A stretch of DNA of 64,000 nucleotides from Chryseobacterium pennae (GTDB lineage Bacteria > Bacteroidota > Bacteroidia > Flavobacteriales > Weeksellaceae). The notes beneath the pieces were generated by a model. That model had not been told where the DNA came from. It made no database searches and saw nothing but the letters and a program-made list of their open reading frames with translations. Shown in pieces: positions 18,939 to 29,737 of the stretch. Position numbers and translations under genes: made by a program. Location of the stretch: the NCBI RefSeq assembly GCF_003385515.1, contig NZ_QNVT01000008.1, forward strand, positions 62,001 to 126,000, given 5' to 3'. The stretch's first letter is position 1. Each line of letters starts with the position of its first letter.

Positions 18939-19850
18939 ATGAAAACACCCATAAAAGTTTCATCAATCAATGCCATGCATCAGGCTCTGGGATTGAAAAA
19001 GCCATCAAACCCACTGATCAGTGTATTCAGTTTTAATGATGTAAAGCTGAAGTCAGAGACTATTCTCAGTGCGGTAATAACTGATTTTTATGCTATAGCC
19101 CTTAAGAAAGACTGTGCAGGAGGAAAATTTAAATATGGCCAGCAGTATTATGACTTTGAAGAAGGGGTCATGTATTTTACCGCTCCACAGCAGGTGTTAC
19201 AATTTGAAGATGTTCTTTTGAACGAAGTGGAGGGTTTTGTATTGGTGGTACATCCTGATTTTCTTCAAAGTTATTCTCTGGCATCAAAAATTAAAGACTA
19301 TGGATTTTTTTCCTATACAGCCAATGAAGCCCTGTTTCTTTCTGAGAAAGAAGAAAAATCTATTATGGATATTATAGAGAATATGAGCCAGGAGATCGAT
19401 GCCAATATGGATTCTTTCACACAGGATCTGCTGGTGTCAAACCTGGATCTACTTTTGAAATATTGTGACCGTTTTTATAACCGTCAATTTTTAACCCGTA
19501 AAAAGATAAATAATGACCTGCTTTCGAAGCTGGAAACGTTATTGGATGAGTATTTTAAGAATGATCAGCTGGTGGTAAATGGTATTCCCTCTGTTCATTT
19601 TGTGGCTGAAAAGCTAAATCTGAGCGCGAATTATCTGAGCGATATGCTTCGGGCACAGACAGGGCAGACTACCCAGCAGCATATTCAAAACCGATTGATC
19701 GAGAAGGCTAAAGAGCTGCTTTCTACAACAGAAATGTCTGTTTCGGAAATTGCTTACCAATTGGGATTTGAGCATCCGCAGTCCTTCCATCGCCTGTTTA
19801 AAAACCGAACTTCTTTTTCACCATTGGAGTTTAGGGCTTCTTTTAATTAA
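18939..19850 (+). CDS. AraC-family transcriptional regulator
   Basis: DNA-binding regulator of 303 residues. The N-terminal half is a cupin-like sensor region with no recognised ligand. The C-terminal ~100 residues carry the double AraC helix-turn-helix: VAEKLNLSANYLSDMLRA and, second, VSEIAYQLGFEHPQSFHRLF, then FKNRTSFSPLEFR. It probably regulates the upstream epimerase/reductase gene or itself. Confidence 0.92.
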   Translation: MKTPIKVSSINAMHQALGLKKPSNPLISVFSFNDVKLKSETILSAVITDFYAIALKKDCAGGKFKYGQQYYDFEEGVMYFTAPQQVLQFEDVLLNEVEGFVLVVHPDFLQSYSLASKIKDYGFFSYTANEALFLSEKEEKSIMDIIENMSQEIDANMDSFTQDLLVSNLDLLLKYCDRFYNRQFLTRKKINNDLLSKLETLLDEYFKNDQLVVNGIPSVHFVAEKLNLSANYLSDMLRAQTGQTTQQHIQNRLIEKAKELLSTTEMSVSEIAYQLGFEHPQSFHRLFKNRTSFSPLEFRASFN

Positions 19851-19931
19851 ATTATTTGAACTGCAAAAGTTACAAAAGCTTTAATTTTAAACACTTTAGT
19901 TCATTTAAGAGAGTTATAGTAATGTCGCATA

Positions 19932-19983
19932 AAAGTACACTTTAGAAGAAAAAAGATGATTTTCAAAAGCTTAAGTGTACTTT
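19932..19983. terminator. Inverted repeat between convergent genes
   Basis: Perfect 11-bp arms AAAGTACACTT and AAGTGTACTTT separated by 30 nt, placed between the AraC gene (+) and the end of the valine/propionate operon (-). Likely a weak bidirectional terminator; a protein-binding palindrome is the alternative. Confidence 0.5.
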
Positions 19984-20052
19984 ATATAGGTGAAGATTTT
20001 AGTTTTAAATAATTTTAACATTTAACACTTTTGTGTCTTCTGTGGTTAATTA

Positions 20053-20835
20053 TTACTTCCCTGTAAAATCAGGATTTCTTTTTTCTATAAATGCTCCGAT
20101 TCCTTCATGATGATCCTGAGTGTCAAATAATTCACCAAATAAAACAGCTTCCTGCTTCAGACCATCTGTGATATGCAGCTCAAAACCTGTATTCAATGAT
20201 TGTTTTGCTTTGGCTACTGCTACAGGACCTCTTAAGGCAATGGTTTCGGCTAATTTCTGAGCTTCATTCCATAATTCTTCCGGAGCAGTGACACGGTTTA
20301 CAAAACCAAATTCTTTACAGGCTTCTGCAGAATAAAATTCTCCTGAAAATACCATTTCTCTGGCTTTGTATAACCCAATAGCTCTTGGAAGTCTTTGTGT
20401 TCCGCCAAAGCAAGGTAATAATCCCAATGTAACCTCCGGTAATCCGAGTTTTGCTTTCTCACTAGCCAGGATAATGTCACATGAAAGTGCCAGCTCACAA
20501 CCACCACCTAATGCAAAACCATTCACAGCTGCTATCACAGCAAACGGTAATGTCTCAATAGCGTTAAATGCAGATTGTGCCATTCCTGAAAATTCTTCTG
20601 CTTCTCTTGGGGTCATTCCCTGCATGGCTTTAATATCTGCACCGGCTACAAAAGCCTTTTCACCGGAACCTGTGATGATTAAAACCCGGATGTCTTTATT
20701 CAATCTGATTTGATCTGCAAATGATTTCAGTTCCTGTAAGACTGTCGTGTTCAGGGAATTTAATGCTTTCGGACGGTTAACTGTCAGTGTTCCTATATGT
20801 CCATGTTGCTGGAATAATAATGTTTCGAAATTCAT
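20053..20835 (-). CDS. Enoyl-CoA hydratase
   Basis: Crotonase-family hydratase of 260 residues. By context it hydrates methacrylyl-CoA to 3-hydroxyisobutyryl-CoA in valine degradation. Seen: the CoA/oxyanion motif AFVAGADIKAMQGM, the second oxyanion loop AVNGFALGGGCELALSCD, and LPEVTLGLLPCFGGTQRLPR containing the catalytic Glu pair region. It is the last gene of an eight-gene minus-strand operon. It could also serve beta-oxidation generally; the valine role is inferred from neighbours. Confidence 0.92.
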   Translation of the reverse strand: MNFETLLFQQHGHIGTLTVNRPKALNSLNTTVLQELKSFADQIRLNKDIRVLIITGSGEKAFVAGADIKAMQGMTPREAEEFSGMAQSAFNAIETLPFAVIAAVNGFALGGGCELALSCDIILASEKAKLGLPEVTLGLLPCFGGTQRLPRAIGLYKAREMVFSGEFYSAEACKEFGFVNRVTAPEELWNEAQKLAETIALRGPVAVAKAKQSLNTGFELHITDGLKQEAVLFGELFDTQDHHEGIGAFIEKRNPDFTGK

Positions 20836-20879
20836 TGTATCTGGTTTTAGTTGATAGGAGAAATTTGCTTGAAGTGGAA

Positions 20880-21782
20880 TTAGTTTCCATTCTCAGCTTT
20901 TAATTTCCCATTTAATAATTGGATAATGCTGGAAAAATCTATGGCTCCATTCCCGGATTCACTCCACATTCTGTATAAATTTAAAGCGGCGTTTCCCAGT
21001 GGAGTAGAGGTTTTTGTTTCCAATCCTGCTTCTGCTGCCAATCCTAAATCTTTGGTCATCAGATCTACAGCAAAACCTCCAGAATATTCTCTTGATGCCG
21101 GCGCATTTTCCAGGACTCCCGGATAAGGATTATATACTTCCAGTGACCAGTTTCTGCCGGAGCTTTTCTGCATGATTTCACTTAACGTTTTTGGGTCCAA
21201 TCCATGGCGGGTTCCCAGATTAATAGCTTCAGAAGTTCCGATCATGTGAATGGCCAGCAACATATTATTACAGATCTTGGCAACCTGGCCGGCACCGGAA
21301 TCCCCTGCATGGAATATGTTTTGGCCCATACATTTTAATATCGGTCTTGCCTTTTCATAATCTTCGGTTTTGCCGCCTACGATAAAGGTTAAAGTTCCGG
21401 CCTGGGCCCCGCTTGTTCCTCCGGAAACAGGTGCATCTATCATTTTACAGCCTTTTGAAGCCGCTAGCTGAGCCACGGCACGGGCGGTAACTGCATCAAT
21501 GGTACTGCTGTCAATCAGTAATGTATTGGGTTTTAAATTACTGATAAACTCTTCAGAATATAATTCAGCAACATGCTTACCTGAAGGCAGCATTGAGATG
21601 ACTACATCTGCATTTTTAGAAGCTTCTGAAGCGGAAACGGAAGTCTGCCCACCTGCGGAAACCAAAGCTCCCAAAGCTGTATCTGAAAGGTCAAATCCAG
21701 TAACGTTATGACCTTTTTTTATTAAATTGGCCGCCATAGGCCCGCCCATATTTCCTAATCCTATAAATGCTATATTTGGCAT
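20880..21782 (-). CDS. mmsB: 3-hydroxyisobutyrate dehydrogenase
   Basis: Oxidises 3-hydroxyisobutyrate to methylmalonate semialdehyde with NAD. The Rossmann motif GLGNMGGPMAANL (residues 8-20) is at the N-terminus. DAPVSGG (116-122) is the substrate-binding signature and K169 in GAGQVAKICNN the catalytic Lys. Length 300 is typical for the beta-hydroxyacid dehydrogenase family. It lies 44-47 bp from both neighbours in the valine operon, which fits MmsB rather than tartronate semialdehyde reductase. Confidence 0.93.
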   Translation of the reverse strand: MPNIAFIGLGNMGGPMAANLIKKGHNVTGFDLSDTALGALVSAGGQTSVSASEASKNADVVISMLPSGKHVAELYSEEFISNLKPNTLLIDSSTIDAVTARAVAQLAASKGCKMIDAPVSGGTSGAQAGTLTFIVGGKTEDYEKARPILKCMGQNIFHAGDSGAGQVAKICNNMLLAIHMIGTSEAINLGTRHGLDPKTLSEIMQKSSGRNWSLEVYNPYPGVLENAPASREYSGGFAVDLMTKDLGLAAEAGLETKTSTPLGNAALNLYRMWSESGNGAIDFSSIIQLLNGKLKAENGN

Positions 21783-21829
21783 GATTGTTTTTTAAAAGGT
21801 TATAAAAATTGATTAATTGTAACTGGAGG

Positions 21830-22918
21830 TTAAAAATTTACTTTCCATTCTCCAATGATCCATTTAAAATAAGAGTCTATCCATTCTCCGGTAATATCAT
21901 CAAGGGTTGCCGGATGCCACTTTGGAGAGTGATCCTTATCTACCAATAAAGCCCTTACTCCTTCAGCAAAATCAGGATGAACACAGCATTGGCAGGATAG
22001 ATTAAGTTCAGACTGAAAAACTTCTTCCAGATTCAAATTTTTACCCTGCTGCAGCTGCCTGAAAATAATATGGGCAGAACTTGGTGAACCAACCTCAAAA
22101 CTTTTAATTCCTGTATTGATCCAGTCATCTTTTTCAGGATAACTGATTAATATTTCCCTGAACTGTTCCAGAGTATCTGCTTTTTCAAATTGCTGTATAA
22201 ATGTCTGATGAGTGGCTGCCTGAGATTCCGGAATGCACATGTCTTTAGATATACTTTCTAAAATGCGAGTAACGGTTTTATGAGGGTTTTCTTTCCAGTT
22301 AGCCTGTTCCAATGCATTCAGAATCATTTCTTTTGAAGAAGACGGTATATAATAATCTGCTAATCCCAGAAACTGACAGTCTGCTCCATCTAATCTTGCT
22401 CCGGTTAATCCCAGATAAATCCCATAGGCAGAAGGTGTTTTATTCAGAAACCAGGTTCCGCCTACATCAGGGTATAAACCAATGGTAATTTCAGGCATTG
22501 CCAGTTTGCTTTTTTCCGTAACGATACGGTGTGATGCTCCGGCCATAATACCAATACCACCACCCATCACAATGCCGTGTCCCCAAACGATAATAGGTTT
22601 AGGATAAGTATGAATGGTATAATCTACCTGATATTCCAAAGAAAAAAAATCAAAACAGTCCTGCGGGATTTGAGTAGGGTCTATTGCTTTTTGTGCAATA
22701 ATAGCATCGTGTAATTGTCTCACATCACCCCCGGCACATAAGGCTTTTTCCCCTGCTCCCTGAAGAAATATACAGGCTATGTTTTCGGATGTTTTCCATT
22801 CTTCCAAAACAGCTGCTAATTCTCTGATCATAGGTAATGACAGAGCATTCAGTGTTTTCTCTGAATTCAGAGTAATAATTCCGGTTTTGTTTTTTATTTC
22901 TGTAAGTATTAAACTCAT
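21830..22918 (-). CDS. 3-hydroxyisobutyryl-CoA hydrolase
   Basis: Crotonase-fold hydrolase of 362 residues that releases 3-hydroxyisobutyrate from its CoA ester. It has the HIBCH landmarks: GAGEKALCAGGDVRQL, the loop GHGIVMGGGIGIMAGASHRI, and ITIGLYPDVGGTWFLNKTP, plus the extra C-terminal ~110 residues that distinguish HIBCH from simple hydratases (EGVRALLVDKDHSPKWHP). It starts 18 bp after the acyl-CoA dehydrogenase in the operon. Confidence 0.92.
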   Translation of the reverse strand: MSLILTEIKNKTGIITLNSEKTLNALSLPMIRELAAVLEEWKTSENIACIFLQGAGEKALCAGGDVRQLHDAIIAQKAIDPTQIPQDCFDFFSLEYQVDYTIHTYPKPIIVWGHGIVMGGGIGIMAGASHRIVTEKSKLAMPEITIGLYPDVGGTWFLNKTPSAYGIYLGLTGARLDGADCQFLGLADYYIPSSSKEMILNALEQANWKENPHKTVTRILESISKDMCIPESQAATHQTFIQQFEKADTLEQFREILISYPEKDDWINTGIKSFEVGSPSSAHIIFRQLQQGKNLNLEEVFQSELNLSCQCCVHPDFAEGVRALLVDKDHSPKWHPATLDDITGEWIDSYFKWIIGEWKVNF

Positions 22919-22936
22919 GATGTTGATTGTTTTGAA

Positions 22937-24097
22937 TTAACGGATCTGTAAGGTAGCACCTTCTTCGAGAATTTTTCTTGAAATTACAAGTTTCATAATT
23001 TCATTGGTTCCTTCTACTACCTGATGTACTCTTGCGTCACGCATTAAACGTTCTACAGGAAAGTCCTGAGTGCAGCCATAGCCCCCCAGTATCTGTAACG
23101 CTTCATTACAGATATTGAAACACAAATCGGTGGCCAGTCGTTTAGCCATTGCACAGTAAGTGGTAGCATTCTGATCCTTGGAGTCCAGTTTGAAAGCGGC
23201 AAGATGTACCATTTGACGGGCTGCTACCAATTCTGTTGCCATATCTGCAATTTTAAACTGAAGAGACTGAAACTGTGCCAGTGATTTTCCAAACTGCTGT
23301 CTTTCGTGCATATAATGCTGAGCCTGATTGATAGATCCCTGTGCCGCTCCTACTGAGCAGGTTGCAATATTGATACGGCCGCCATCCAAACCTTTCAGAG
23401 CAATTTTAAATCCTTCTCCTAAGGTTCCTAAAAGGCATTTTTTATCTACTTCTACGTGATCCAGAAAGACAAAGCGGGTAGGCTGGGTATTCCAGCCCAG
23501 TTTTTTTTCCTTCTCCCCAAAGCTGATTCCCGGAGTTTGAGCCGGCACTACAAAAGCACTGATTCCTTTGGCTCCGGAGTTTTCTGTACGTGCCATTACA
23601 ATAAGAATATCACTTTCACCAGCTCCTGAAATAAAAGCTTTTGTGCCATTAATAATATACTTATTTTCCTTCCTGACAGCGGTGGTCTTCAGCCCTGCAG
23701 CATCTGACCCGGAACCTGGCTCAGTAAGGCAATAGGATCCTAATAACATTCCTGATGCTAACTGAGGGCATAGTTCTTTTCTGATTTCATCGTTTCCAAA
23801 TTCATCAATCATCCAGGAAACCATATTGTGTATGGTAATATAAGCAGTAGTGGAAGGGCAGGCTGCTGCCAGTTCTTCAAATATGATGGCAGCATCCAAT
23901 CTGGATAAACCTAACCCTCCGGCAGCTTCACTTGTATATACGCCACAAAATCCCAATTCACCGGCTTTAGCTATGGCTTCTCGTGGGAATATTTTTTGAG
24001 CATCCCATTCTGAAGCGTAGGGAGCGAGTTCTTTTTCAGCAAACTTTCTTGCAGCATCCTGAAATGCCAATTGTTCTTCACTTAGGTTAAATTCCAT
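22937..24097 (-). CDS. Acyl-CoA dehydrogenase (probable isobutyryl-CoA dehydrogenase)
   Basis: FAD-dependent acyl-CoA dehydrogenase of 386 residues. Seen: the flavin motif YCLTEPGSGSDAAGLKTTA, the middle-domain GTKAFISGAGESDI, LGGYGCTQDFPVERLMRDARV, and the short-chain type catalytic Glu at about residue 362 in VVEGTNEIM. Placed between methylmalonate semialdehyde dehydrogenase and HIB-CoA hydrolase, it most likely oxidises isobutyryl-CoA to methacrylyl-CoA. 2-Methylbutyryl-CoA is another possible substrate. Confidence 0.92.
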   Translation of the reverse strand: MEFNLSEEQLAFQDAARKFAEKELAPYASEWDAQKIFPREAIAKAGELGFCGVYTSEAAGGLGLSRLDAAIIFEELAAACPSTTAYITIHNMVSWMIDEFGNDEIRKELCPQLASGMLLGSYCLTEPGSGSDAAGLKTTAVRKENKYIINGTKAFISGAGESDILIVMARTENSGAKGISAFVVPAQTPGISFGEKEKKLGWNTQPTRFVFLDHVEVDKKCLLGTLGEGFKIALKGLDGGRINIATCSVGAAQGSINQAQHYMHERQQFGKSLAQFQSLQFKIADMATELVAARQMVHLAAFKLDSKDQNATTYCAMAKRLATDLCFNICNEALQILGGYGCTQDFPVERLMRDARVHQVVEGTNEIMKLVISRKILEEGATLQIR

Positions 24098-24186
24098 AGT
24101 TTTTAAATTGAAAGTTGAGCATTAAGAATGGAAAGCCTGATCCCTGTAAATATGAATATATTCACTTTTTTCAGCCTTTCATTCAA

Positions 24187-25683
24187 TTATTTTAAACTGA
24201 TAGTCATATTTACATTTCCTCCGGGAACATCTTCTTCAAACCAACGGGCTGTAATTGTTTTTGTTTCGGTATAAAACTTTACGCCTTGTTTTCCGTAAGA
24301 ATGCAGATCGCCAAAGAAAGATTTTCTCCATCCTGTAAAAGAGAAGAATGGTAATGGAACCGGAATAGGAAGATTGACCCCAATTTGTCCCACTTCAATT
24401 TCATGCTGGAATTTTCTGGCTGCAGCACCCGAGTTGGTGAAAATAGAAGTTCCGTTTCCGTAAGGATTGTTATTGATAATCTGAATTGCCTCATCCAGTG
24501 TTTCTGCTTTTAATAAAAGTAAAGCGGGGCCAAAGATTTCTTCCTTGTAAATATCCATCTCTACAGATACATTATTGAATAGAGTAGGCCCTACAAAATA
24601 TCCGTTTTCATACCCGTCTACTTTACAATTACTTCCGTCTAGCAGCACTTCAGCTCCCTGATCATAGGCACTTTTGATTAATCTTAAAACTTTCTCTTTA
24701 GACTGTTTATTGATTAAAGGGCCAAATGCGGCAGATTCATCAGACCATACTCCAGGTTTGATGGTACTTAAAGCAGTTTTGATATCTTCCACCCAGTTTT
24801 GAGCTTCGCCCACTAAAACGGCAACACTGATGGCCATACAACGCTGGCCGGCTGCTCCACAAGATGCACCTACCAAATTATTGATCACTTGTCCCTTGTT
24901 GGCATCCGGCATAACAACCATGTGGTTCTTTGCTCCTCCGAATGCCTGAACTCTTTTCAGGTTATCTGTTCCTGTACGGTAAACATGTTCAGCAACCGGT
25001 ACAGAACCTACAAATGAAATAGCTTTGATCTCAGGATGATTCAGGATATGATTCACCTGATCTTTGGAACCATGAATAATATTCAGAACTCCTTTTGGAA
25101 AGCCTGCTTCTAAGAATAGTTCGGCCATTTTCACAGAGGTCATCGGGGTCTGCTCAGATGGTTTTAAGATAAAGGTATTCCCACAGGCAATCGCCATTGG
25201 AAACATCCATAAAGGAATCATCGCAGGAAAGTTGAAGGGTGTAATTCCCGCACAAACTCCAAGAGGCTGAATATAGCTGTAGGTATCTACTCCACGGGCT
25301 ACATTTTCTACAGTTTCTCCCATCATCAGGGTTGGAATATTGCAGGCATGTTCTACCACTTCAATACCACGCCATACATCGCCCATAGCATCAGCGAAGG
25401 TCTTTCCGTTTTCTTTGGATAGGATTTCGGCGATTTCTTTTTGATGTTCTTTTAAGAGGTGCTGGTATTTCAGAAATAATCTTGCTCTTTCCGGAGTGGC
25501 TACCTCTTTCCATGTTTTGAATGCTTCTGTGGCTGCTTCAATAGCCTGATCTATTTCAGACAATAGAGTTAAAGGGACTTCGGCGAGAATTTCCTGGGAA
25601 GCAGGATTTTCTACAGGAAGATGTTCATGCGCTTTACTTTCAATAAATGCTCCATTGATTAATATTTTTACTTTTTGTGACAT
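24187..25683 (-). CDS. mmsA: CoA-acylating methylmalonate-semialdehyde dehydrogenase
   Basis: Converts methylmalonate semialdehyde, NAD and CoA to propionyl-CoA and CO2. Aldehyde dehydrogenase superfamily, 498 residues. [18 protein letters not shown] contains the MmsA NFP signature (151), [15 protein letters not shown] the family-specific segment, and [11 protein letters not shown] the catalytic Cys 282. The product propionyl-CoA is the substrate of PrpC encoded two genes upstream, which links the two halves of the operon. Confidence 0.95.
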   Translation of the reverse strand: MSQKVKILINGAFIESKAHEHLPVENPASQEILAEVPLTLLSEIDQAIEAATEAFKTWKEVATPERARLFLKYQHLLKEHQKEIAEILSKENGKTFADAMGDVWRGIEVVEHACNIPTLMMGETVENVARGVDTYSYIQPLGVCAGITPFNFPAMIPLWMFPMAIACGNTFILKPSEQTPMTSVKMAELFLEAGFPKGVLNIIHGSKDQVNHILNHPEIKAISFVGSVPVAEHVYRTGTDNLKRVQAFGGAKNHMVVMPDANKGQVINNLVGASCGAAGQRCMAISVAVLVGEAQNWVEDIKTALSTIKPGVWSDESAAFGPLINKQSKEKVLRLIKSAYDQGAEVLLDGSNCKVDGYENGYFVGPTLFNNVSVEMDIYKEEIFGPALLLLKAETLDEAIQIINNNPYGNGTSIFTNSGAAARKFQHEIEVGQIGVNLPIPVPLPFFSFTGWRKSFFGDLHSYGKQGVKFYTETKTITARWFEEDVPGGNVNMTISLK

Positions 25684-25753
25684 AGTTTTGGGGTTGAAAG
25701 TTGAGAGGAAAAGCTGAAAGCAATTTTATGAATTACTTTCAGCCTGTATAAGG

Positions 25754-27205
25754 TTATATAATCAGTAAATCAACAAATTCATTGACATTAAGGTTGATCA
25801 GCGTTTCATAATCCAATGAATTTTCCAACACTGTTTTTTGTTGTTTTTCAGGGAAGATACGGGCTAAATTAATTTTGTATTTCTTAATCAGTTCCGGAAT
25901 TCCTTCGTCTCTTCTTCGTTGGTGTCCGATAGGGTATTCTACTACAACTTCGTCAAGAATAGTTCCGTCATTCAGTTCTACAGTCATGGCATTTGCGATA
26001 GAACGTTTTTCCGGATCATGGTAATCTGCAGTAAACTGTATGTCTTCAATGCATTCGATTTTATCACGAAGAACATCAATTCTTGGATCTGAAGCGATAT
26101 TATCTTCATAATCTGCCGCAGTTAATCTGCCGTAAATGAATGGTACAGCCACCATGTACTGAATACAGTGATCGCGGTCTGCCGGATTATTTAAAGGTCC
26201 TTTTTTATCAATGATACGGATGGCTGCTTCATGCGTACGTATGGTAACTTTTTTGATATCATCTGTAGTTTTTCCAAGGTCTTTCAGAGTGGTATGCAGA
26301 GTCATTGCCGCTTCTACAGCTGTTTGAGAGTGGAATTCTGCCGGAAATGAGATTTTAAACAGTACATTTTCCATGACATAAGAACCGTAGTCTCTCTGGA
26401 ATTTGAATTCATTTCCTTTGAAAGAAACATCATAAAATCCCCAAGTTTTTGCAGTTAATACCGATGGATAGCCCATTTCTCCTGTTTTAGCAATCAGTGC
26501 TAAACGTACTGCTCTGGATGTTGCATCTCCTGCAGCCCAGGACTTATGGGAACCTGTATTGGGTGCATGACGGTATGTTCTTAAAGACTGCCCATCTACA
26601 AAAGCCAATGATACAGCATTGATGATCTCATCACGGGTTAAACCGATAAGCTTTCCGACAACAGCGGTAGAAGCCAGTTTTACCAATAATACGTGATCTA
26701 AACCTACTTTATTAAAAGAATTTTCCAATGCCATTACTCCCTGAATTTCATGGGCCATAATCATGGCTTCCAAAACCTGCTTCATTTTTAAAGGTGCTTT
26801 TCCTTCTGCAATATGGGTTCTTGATAACCAGTCTGCTGTGGCTAAAATTCCGCCGAGGTTGTCTGATGGATGTCCCCATTCTGCAGCCAGCCATGTATCA
26901 TTGAAATCCAACCAACGGATAATGGCTCCAATATTGAACGCTGCCTGAACAGGATCCAGCTGAAACTGTGTCCCCGGAACTTTTGCCCCGTTTGGAACCA
27001 CAGTTCCTTTTACTACAGGACCTAAAAGTTTTGTACATACAGGGTAAGTTAATGCTTCCAGTCCACATCCGATGGTGTCCAGAAGACAGTAATGGGCTGT
27101 TTTCCAGGCCAGATCATTTTTGATTTCATAGTTCAATACATAATCTGCAATATCTGTTAATACTTTATCCGGTTGGGGTCTTTCATTTGAAATGTGTGAT
27201 GACAT
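25754..27205 (-). CDS. prpD: 2-methylcitrate dehydratase (MmgE/PrpD family)
   Basis: Dehydrates 2-methylcitrate to 2-methyl-cis-aconitate. The 483-residue protein matches PrpD over its length: [12 protein letters not shown] near residue 45, [26 protein letters not shown] (shared by PrpD proteins) around 115, [20 protein letters not shown], and [14 protein letters not shown]. It lies 36 bp after prpC. The isomerisation that follows needs an aconitase encoded outside this window. Confidence 0.94.
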   Translation of the reverse strand: MSSHISNERPQPDKVLTDIADYVLNYEIKNDLAWKTAHYCLLDTIGCGLEALTYPVCTKLLGPVVKGTVVPNGAKVPGTQFQLDPVQAAFNIGAIIRWLDFNDTWLAAEWGHPSDNLGGILATADWLSRTHIAEGKAPLKMKQVLEAMIMAHEIQGVMALENSFNKVGLDHVLLVKLASTAVVGKLIGLTRDEIINAVSLAFVDGQSLRTYRHAPNTGSHKSWAAGDATSRAVRLALIAKTGEMGYPSVLTAKTWGFYDVSFKGNEFKFQRDYGSYVMENVLFKISFPAEFHSQTAVEAAMTLHTTLKDLGKTTDDIKKVTIRTHEAAIRIIDKKGPLNNPADRDHCIQYMVAVPFIYGRLTAADYEDNIASDPRIDVLRDKIECIEDIQFTADYHDPEKRSIANAMTVELNDGTILDEVVVEYPIGHQRRRDEGIPELIKKYKINLARIFPEKQQKTVLENSLDYETLINLNVNEFVDLLII

Positions 27206-27241
27206 CTTTATTTTATAATTTAGTTATTAATTGTGATATGT

Positions 27242-28396
27242 TTATTTTCTGTCTTGTAGAGAGATGAATTCCTTATTTTCAGGACCTGTGTAGTTAGCAC
27301 TTGGACGAATGATTTTTCCATCCTGTCTCTGTTCAATGATGTGAGCGCTCCATCCTGTAACTCTCGAGATGACGAAGAGTGGCGTAAACATCAGGGTAGG
27401 TACTCCCATTAAATGATAGGATACGGCTGAGAACCAATCCAGATTCGGAAACATTTTCTTTTCTTCCCACATGATGGTTTCCAGTCTTTCAGCGATATTG
27501 TAAAGCAGCATATCTCCGGCTTCCTCAGATAGTTCCTTAGCTACTTTTTTAATCACTACGTTTCTAGGATCTGAAATCGTGTAAACCGGATGTCCGAATC
27601 CGATGATCACTTCTTTGTTGACAATGCGCTGACGGATATCTGCTTCTGCTTCATCTGGCGAATTGTATCGGCTTTGGATTTCAAATGCCACTTCATTGGC
27701 ACCACCATGTTTAGGACCTCTTAAAGCACCAATGGCTCCTGTAATAGCTGAATAAATATCTGAACCTGTTCCTGCGATCACACGGCTAGTGAATGTAGAA
27801 GCGTTAAATTCATGTTCGGCGTAAAGATTTAACGAGATCTGCATGGCTCTTACCCATGAATCAGAAGGTTTTTTTCCATGTAATAAATGAAGAAAATGGC
27901 CTCCAATCGTATCGTCATCTGTTTCTACATGAATCTCTTTTCCATTATGGGTATAGTGATACCAGTATAATAAACCCGAACTGAATGATGCCAGTAATTT
28001 ATCTGCAATATCCCTCGCTCCGGCAATATTATGATCATCTTTTTCCGGTTGAATACTGCCAATAGCGGATACCATGGATCTCATTACATCCATCGGATGT
28101 GCCGCTGCCGGAATACTCTTTAAAATATTTCTTACAGAATGGGGTAACCCTCTTAAAGACTTTAATTTAGCTTTGTAATTTTTCAATTGAGCTCCGGTAG
28201 GCAGCTGACCATAGATCAAAAGGTAAGCTACTTCTTCAAACTCCGCTTTTTCAGCCAGATCCAGGATGTCATATCCTCTGTAGTGGAGGTCATTTCCACT
28301 TTTTCCTACGCTGCAAAGCGCTGTATTGCCTGCTGCTACTCCAGAAAGGGCAACGCTTTTCTTAGGCTTGAATGTTGGTTCGCTATTCGTTGACAT
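27242..28396 (-). CDS. prpC: 2-methylcitrate synthase
   Basis: Condenses propionyl-CoA with oxaloacetate. Citrate synthase family, short bacterial form of 384 residues, with H195 in [10 protein letters not shown]230 in GPKHGGANE and GFGHPVY (H269), and the Asp-bearing segment near LDWFSAV. The small size and adjacency to prpB and prpD point to the methylcitrate enzyme, not the TCA-cycle citrate synthase. Its start codon lies inside the last codons of prpB (14 bp overlap), suggesting translational coupling. Confidence 0.94.
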   Translation of the reverse strand: MSTNSEPTFKPKKSVALSGVAAGNTALCSVGKSGNDLHYRGYDILDLAEKAEFEEVAYLLIYGQLPTGAQLKNYKAKLKSLRGLPHSVRNILKSIPAAAHPMDVMRSMVSAIGSIQPEKDDHNIAGARDIADKLLASFSSGLLYWYHYTHNGKEIHVETDDDTIGGHFLHLLHGKKPSDSWVRAMQISLNLYAEHEFNASTFTSRVIAGTGSDIYSAITGAIGALRGPKHGGANEVAFEIQSRYNSPDEAEADIRQRIVNKEVIIGFGHPVYTISDPRNVVIKKVAKELSEEAGDMLLYNIAERLETIMWEEKKMFPNLDWFSAVSYHLMGVPTLMFTPLFVISRVTGWSAHIIEQRQDGKIIRPSANYTGPENKEFISLQDRK

Positions 28397-29291
28397 TACT
28401 ATTTTGTTTAAAAAGGTTATCTAATTTTTGCTCATAATCATGGTATCCAATGCTTTGATAGAGTTCTTCTCTGGTCTGCATAGTGTCTAATACATGGGCC
28501 TGGGTTCCGTCTTTGCGGATGTGTTCATACACATTCAGGGCCGCTTTATTGGCTGCACGGAAAGCTGAAAGAGGGTAAAGTATCAATCCTACGCCTGCAT
28601 CTTTTAGTTCATCAACCGTATACATATCAATCATTCCAAATTCTGTGATGTTGGCCAATACAGGGATTCCCGCTGCATCAAAGAATTTTTGATAAAAACT
28701 TAGATCAGGAACTGCTTCGGCAAAAATAAAATCAGCACCGGCTTCCTTATAGGCAATGGCTCTTTCAAGAGTTTTTTCCAGCCCTTCATTGGCAAAAGCA
28801 TCCGTTCTGGCTCCGATTACAAAACTTTCATCTGTACGGGCATCCGCGGCAGCTTTCAGGCGGTCTACCATTTCATCTTTGCTTACGAGTTCTTTTCCCG
28901 GACGATGGCCACAACGTTTTGCTCCTACCTGATCTTCGATATGTAAAGCTGCTGCACCTGCTTTAATCAATGACTTTACAGTTCGTGCAACATTGAATGC
29001 TGATGGACCAAATCCTGTATCCACATCTACCAATAAAGGCAAATCACAGACATTGGTAATTCTTTGAATATCAATCAGTACATCTTCCAGTGTGGTGATT
29101 CCCAAATCAGGAATTCCTAAAGATCCGGCAGCAACGCCGCCGCCTGAAAGATAAATGGCATTGAATCCGGCTTGTTTGGCCAATAATGCGTGGTTGGCAT
29201 TGATGGCCCCGACAATCTGAAGAGGACTTTCTTTTTGCATAGCCTCCCGGAATTGAGCCCCGGGAGACTTCCAGTTTTCATTTTTAGTCAT
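28383..29291 (-). CDS. prpB: 2-methylisocitrate lyase
   Basis: Splits 2-methylisocitrate to pyruvate and succinate, the last step of the cycle. Isocitrate lyase/PEP mutase superfamily, 302 residues. Seen: the [18 protein letters not shown] segment, the Mg-binding VDVDTGFG (88-95), and the catalytic loop KRCGH with C127. It is the first gene of the eight-gene operon, behind a 600-nt leader carrying a cobalamin riboswitch. Confidence 0.95.
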   Translation of the reverse strand: MTKNENWKSPGAQFREAMQKESPLQIVGAINANHALLAKQAGFNAIYLSGGGVAAGSLGIPDLGITTLEDVLIDIQRITNVCDLPLLVDVDTGFGPSAFNVARTVKSLIKAGAAALHIEDQVGAKRCGHRPGKELVSKDEMVDRLKAAADARTDESFVIGARTDAFANEGLEKTLERAIAYKEAGADFIFAEAVPDLSFYQKFFDAAGIPVLANITEFGMIDMYTVDELKDAGVGLILYPLSAFRAANKAALNVYEHIRKDGTQAHVLDTMQTREELYQSIGYHDYEQKLDNLFKQNSNVNE

Positions 29292-29737
29292 TGTAATATT
29301 TATGGTTTAGTTGAATTTTGTTTGTAGAAGAATAGCAATAATGCTTTAATTGCAGGGAAATAAAAAGAGAATCTTGGGCAGCACTTCGATGTGCTGCCAA
29401 CAGACAGAAAGTCTGTGTGTTTTTTAGGAAACAGTCTTTCAGGATCTTGACAGATCTGTTGGGTGTGTAGGCATTATCGAAATGGGTTAGGTACATTTTT
29501 TACTTTTTACATGCATTAAACGCTATAAAAAGTTCCTGCAGACTTCACAATGCTTTGTGAGGAAGGAAAATTACGGAAAGGGGACACGGATGAGCGGTAG
29601 ATTCATAGAAGAACCTGTTGTTCTGCTATTATCTATCTCAAAAAATAATACGAGTTGATAAACTATTTTATCATATCATTATCCATACCGTATCATACCT
29701 GACTATAAGCTTCAAACCGCGAAAGCATCGTCAATTC
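29292..29737 (-). promoter_or_regulatory. Long mRNA leader between riboswitch and prpB
   Basis: No gene is supported here. Directly 3' of the aptamer, the minus-strand segment 29703-29729 can fold as a hairpin (GCTTTC / GAAGC) whose loop CGCGG can pair with the CGCGC of the aptamer, like the kissing loop of cobalamin riboswitches. Two very short start-stop frames follow. Tandem hairpins occur at 29377-29416. The 70-codon open frame across this stretch overlaps those hairpins and is probably not a gene. Confidence 0.55.
29377..29416 (-). promoter_or_regulatory. Tandem hairpins in the prp leader
   Basis: Two perfect stems: ACAGAC/GTCTGT (29400-29416) and GGCAGCAC/GTGCTGCC (29377-29398). On the minus strand the second is followed after ten bases by CTTTTTATTT, so it may act as an attenuator 85 nt before prpB. 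On the plus strand the first is followed by a TTTTTT run. Confidence 0.5.

Noticed and set aside
29284..29496. 70-codon open frame just upstream of prpB
   Set aside because: It overlaps the tandem leader hairpins, has no family resemblance, and lies within the riboswitch leader.
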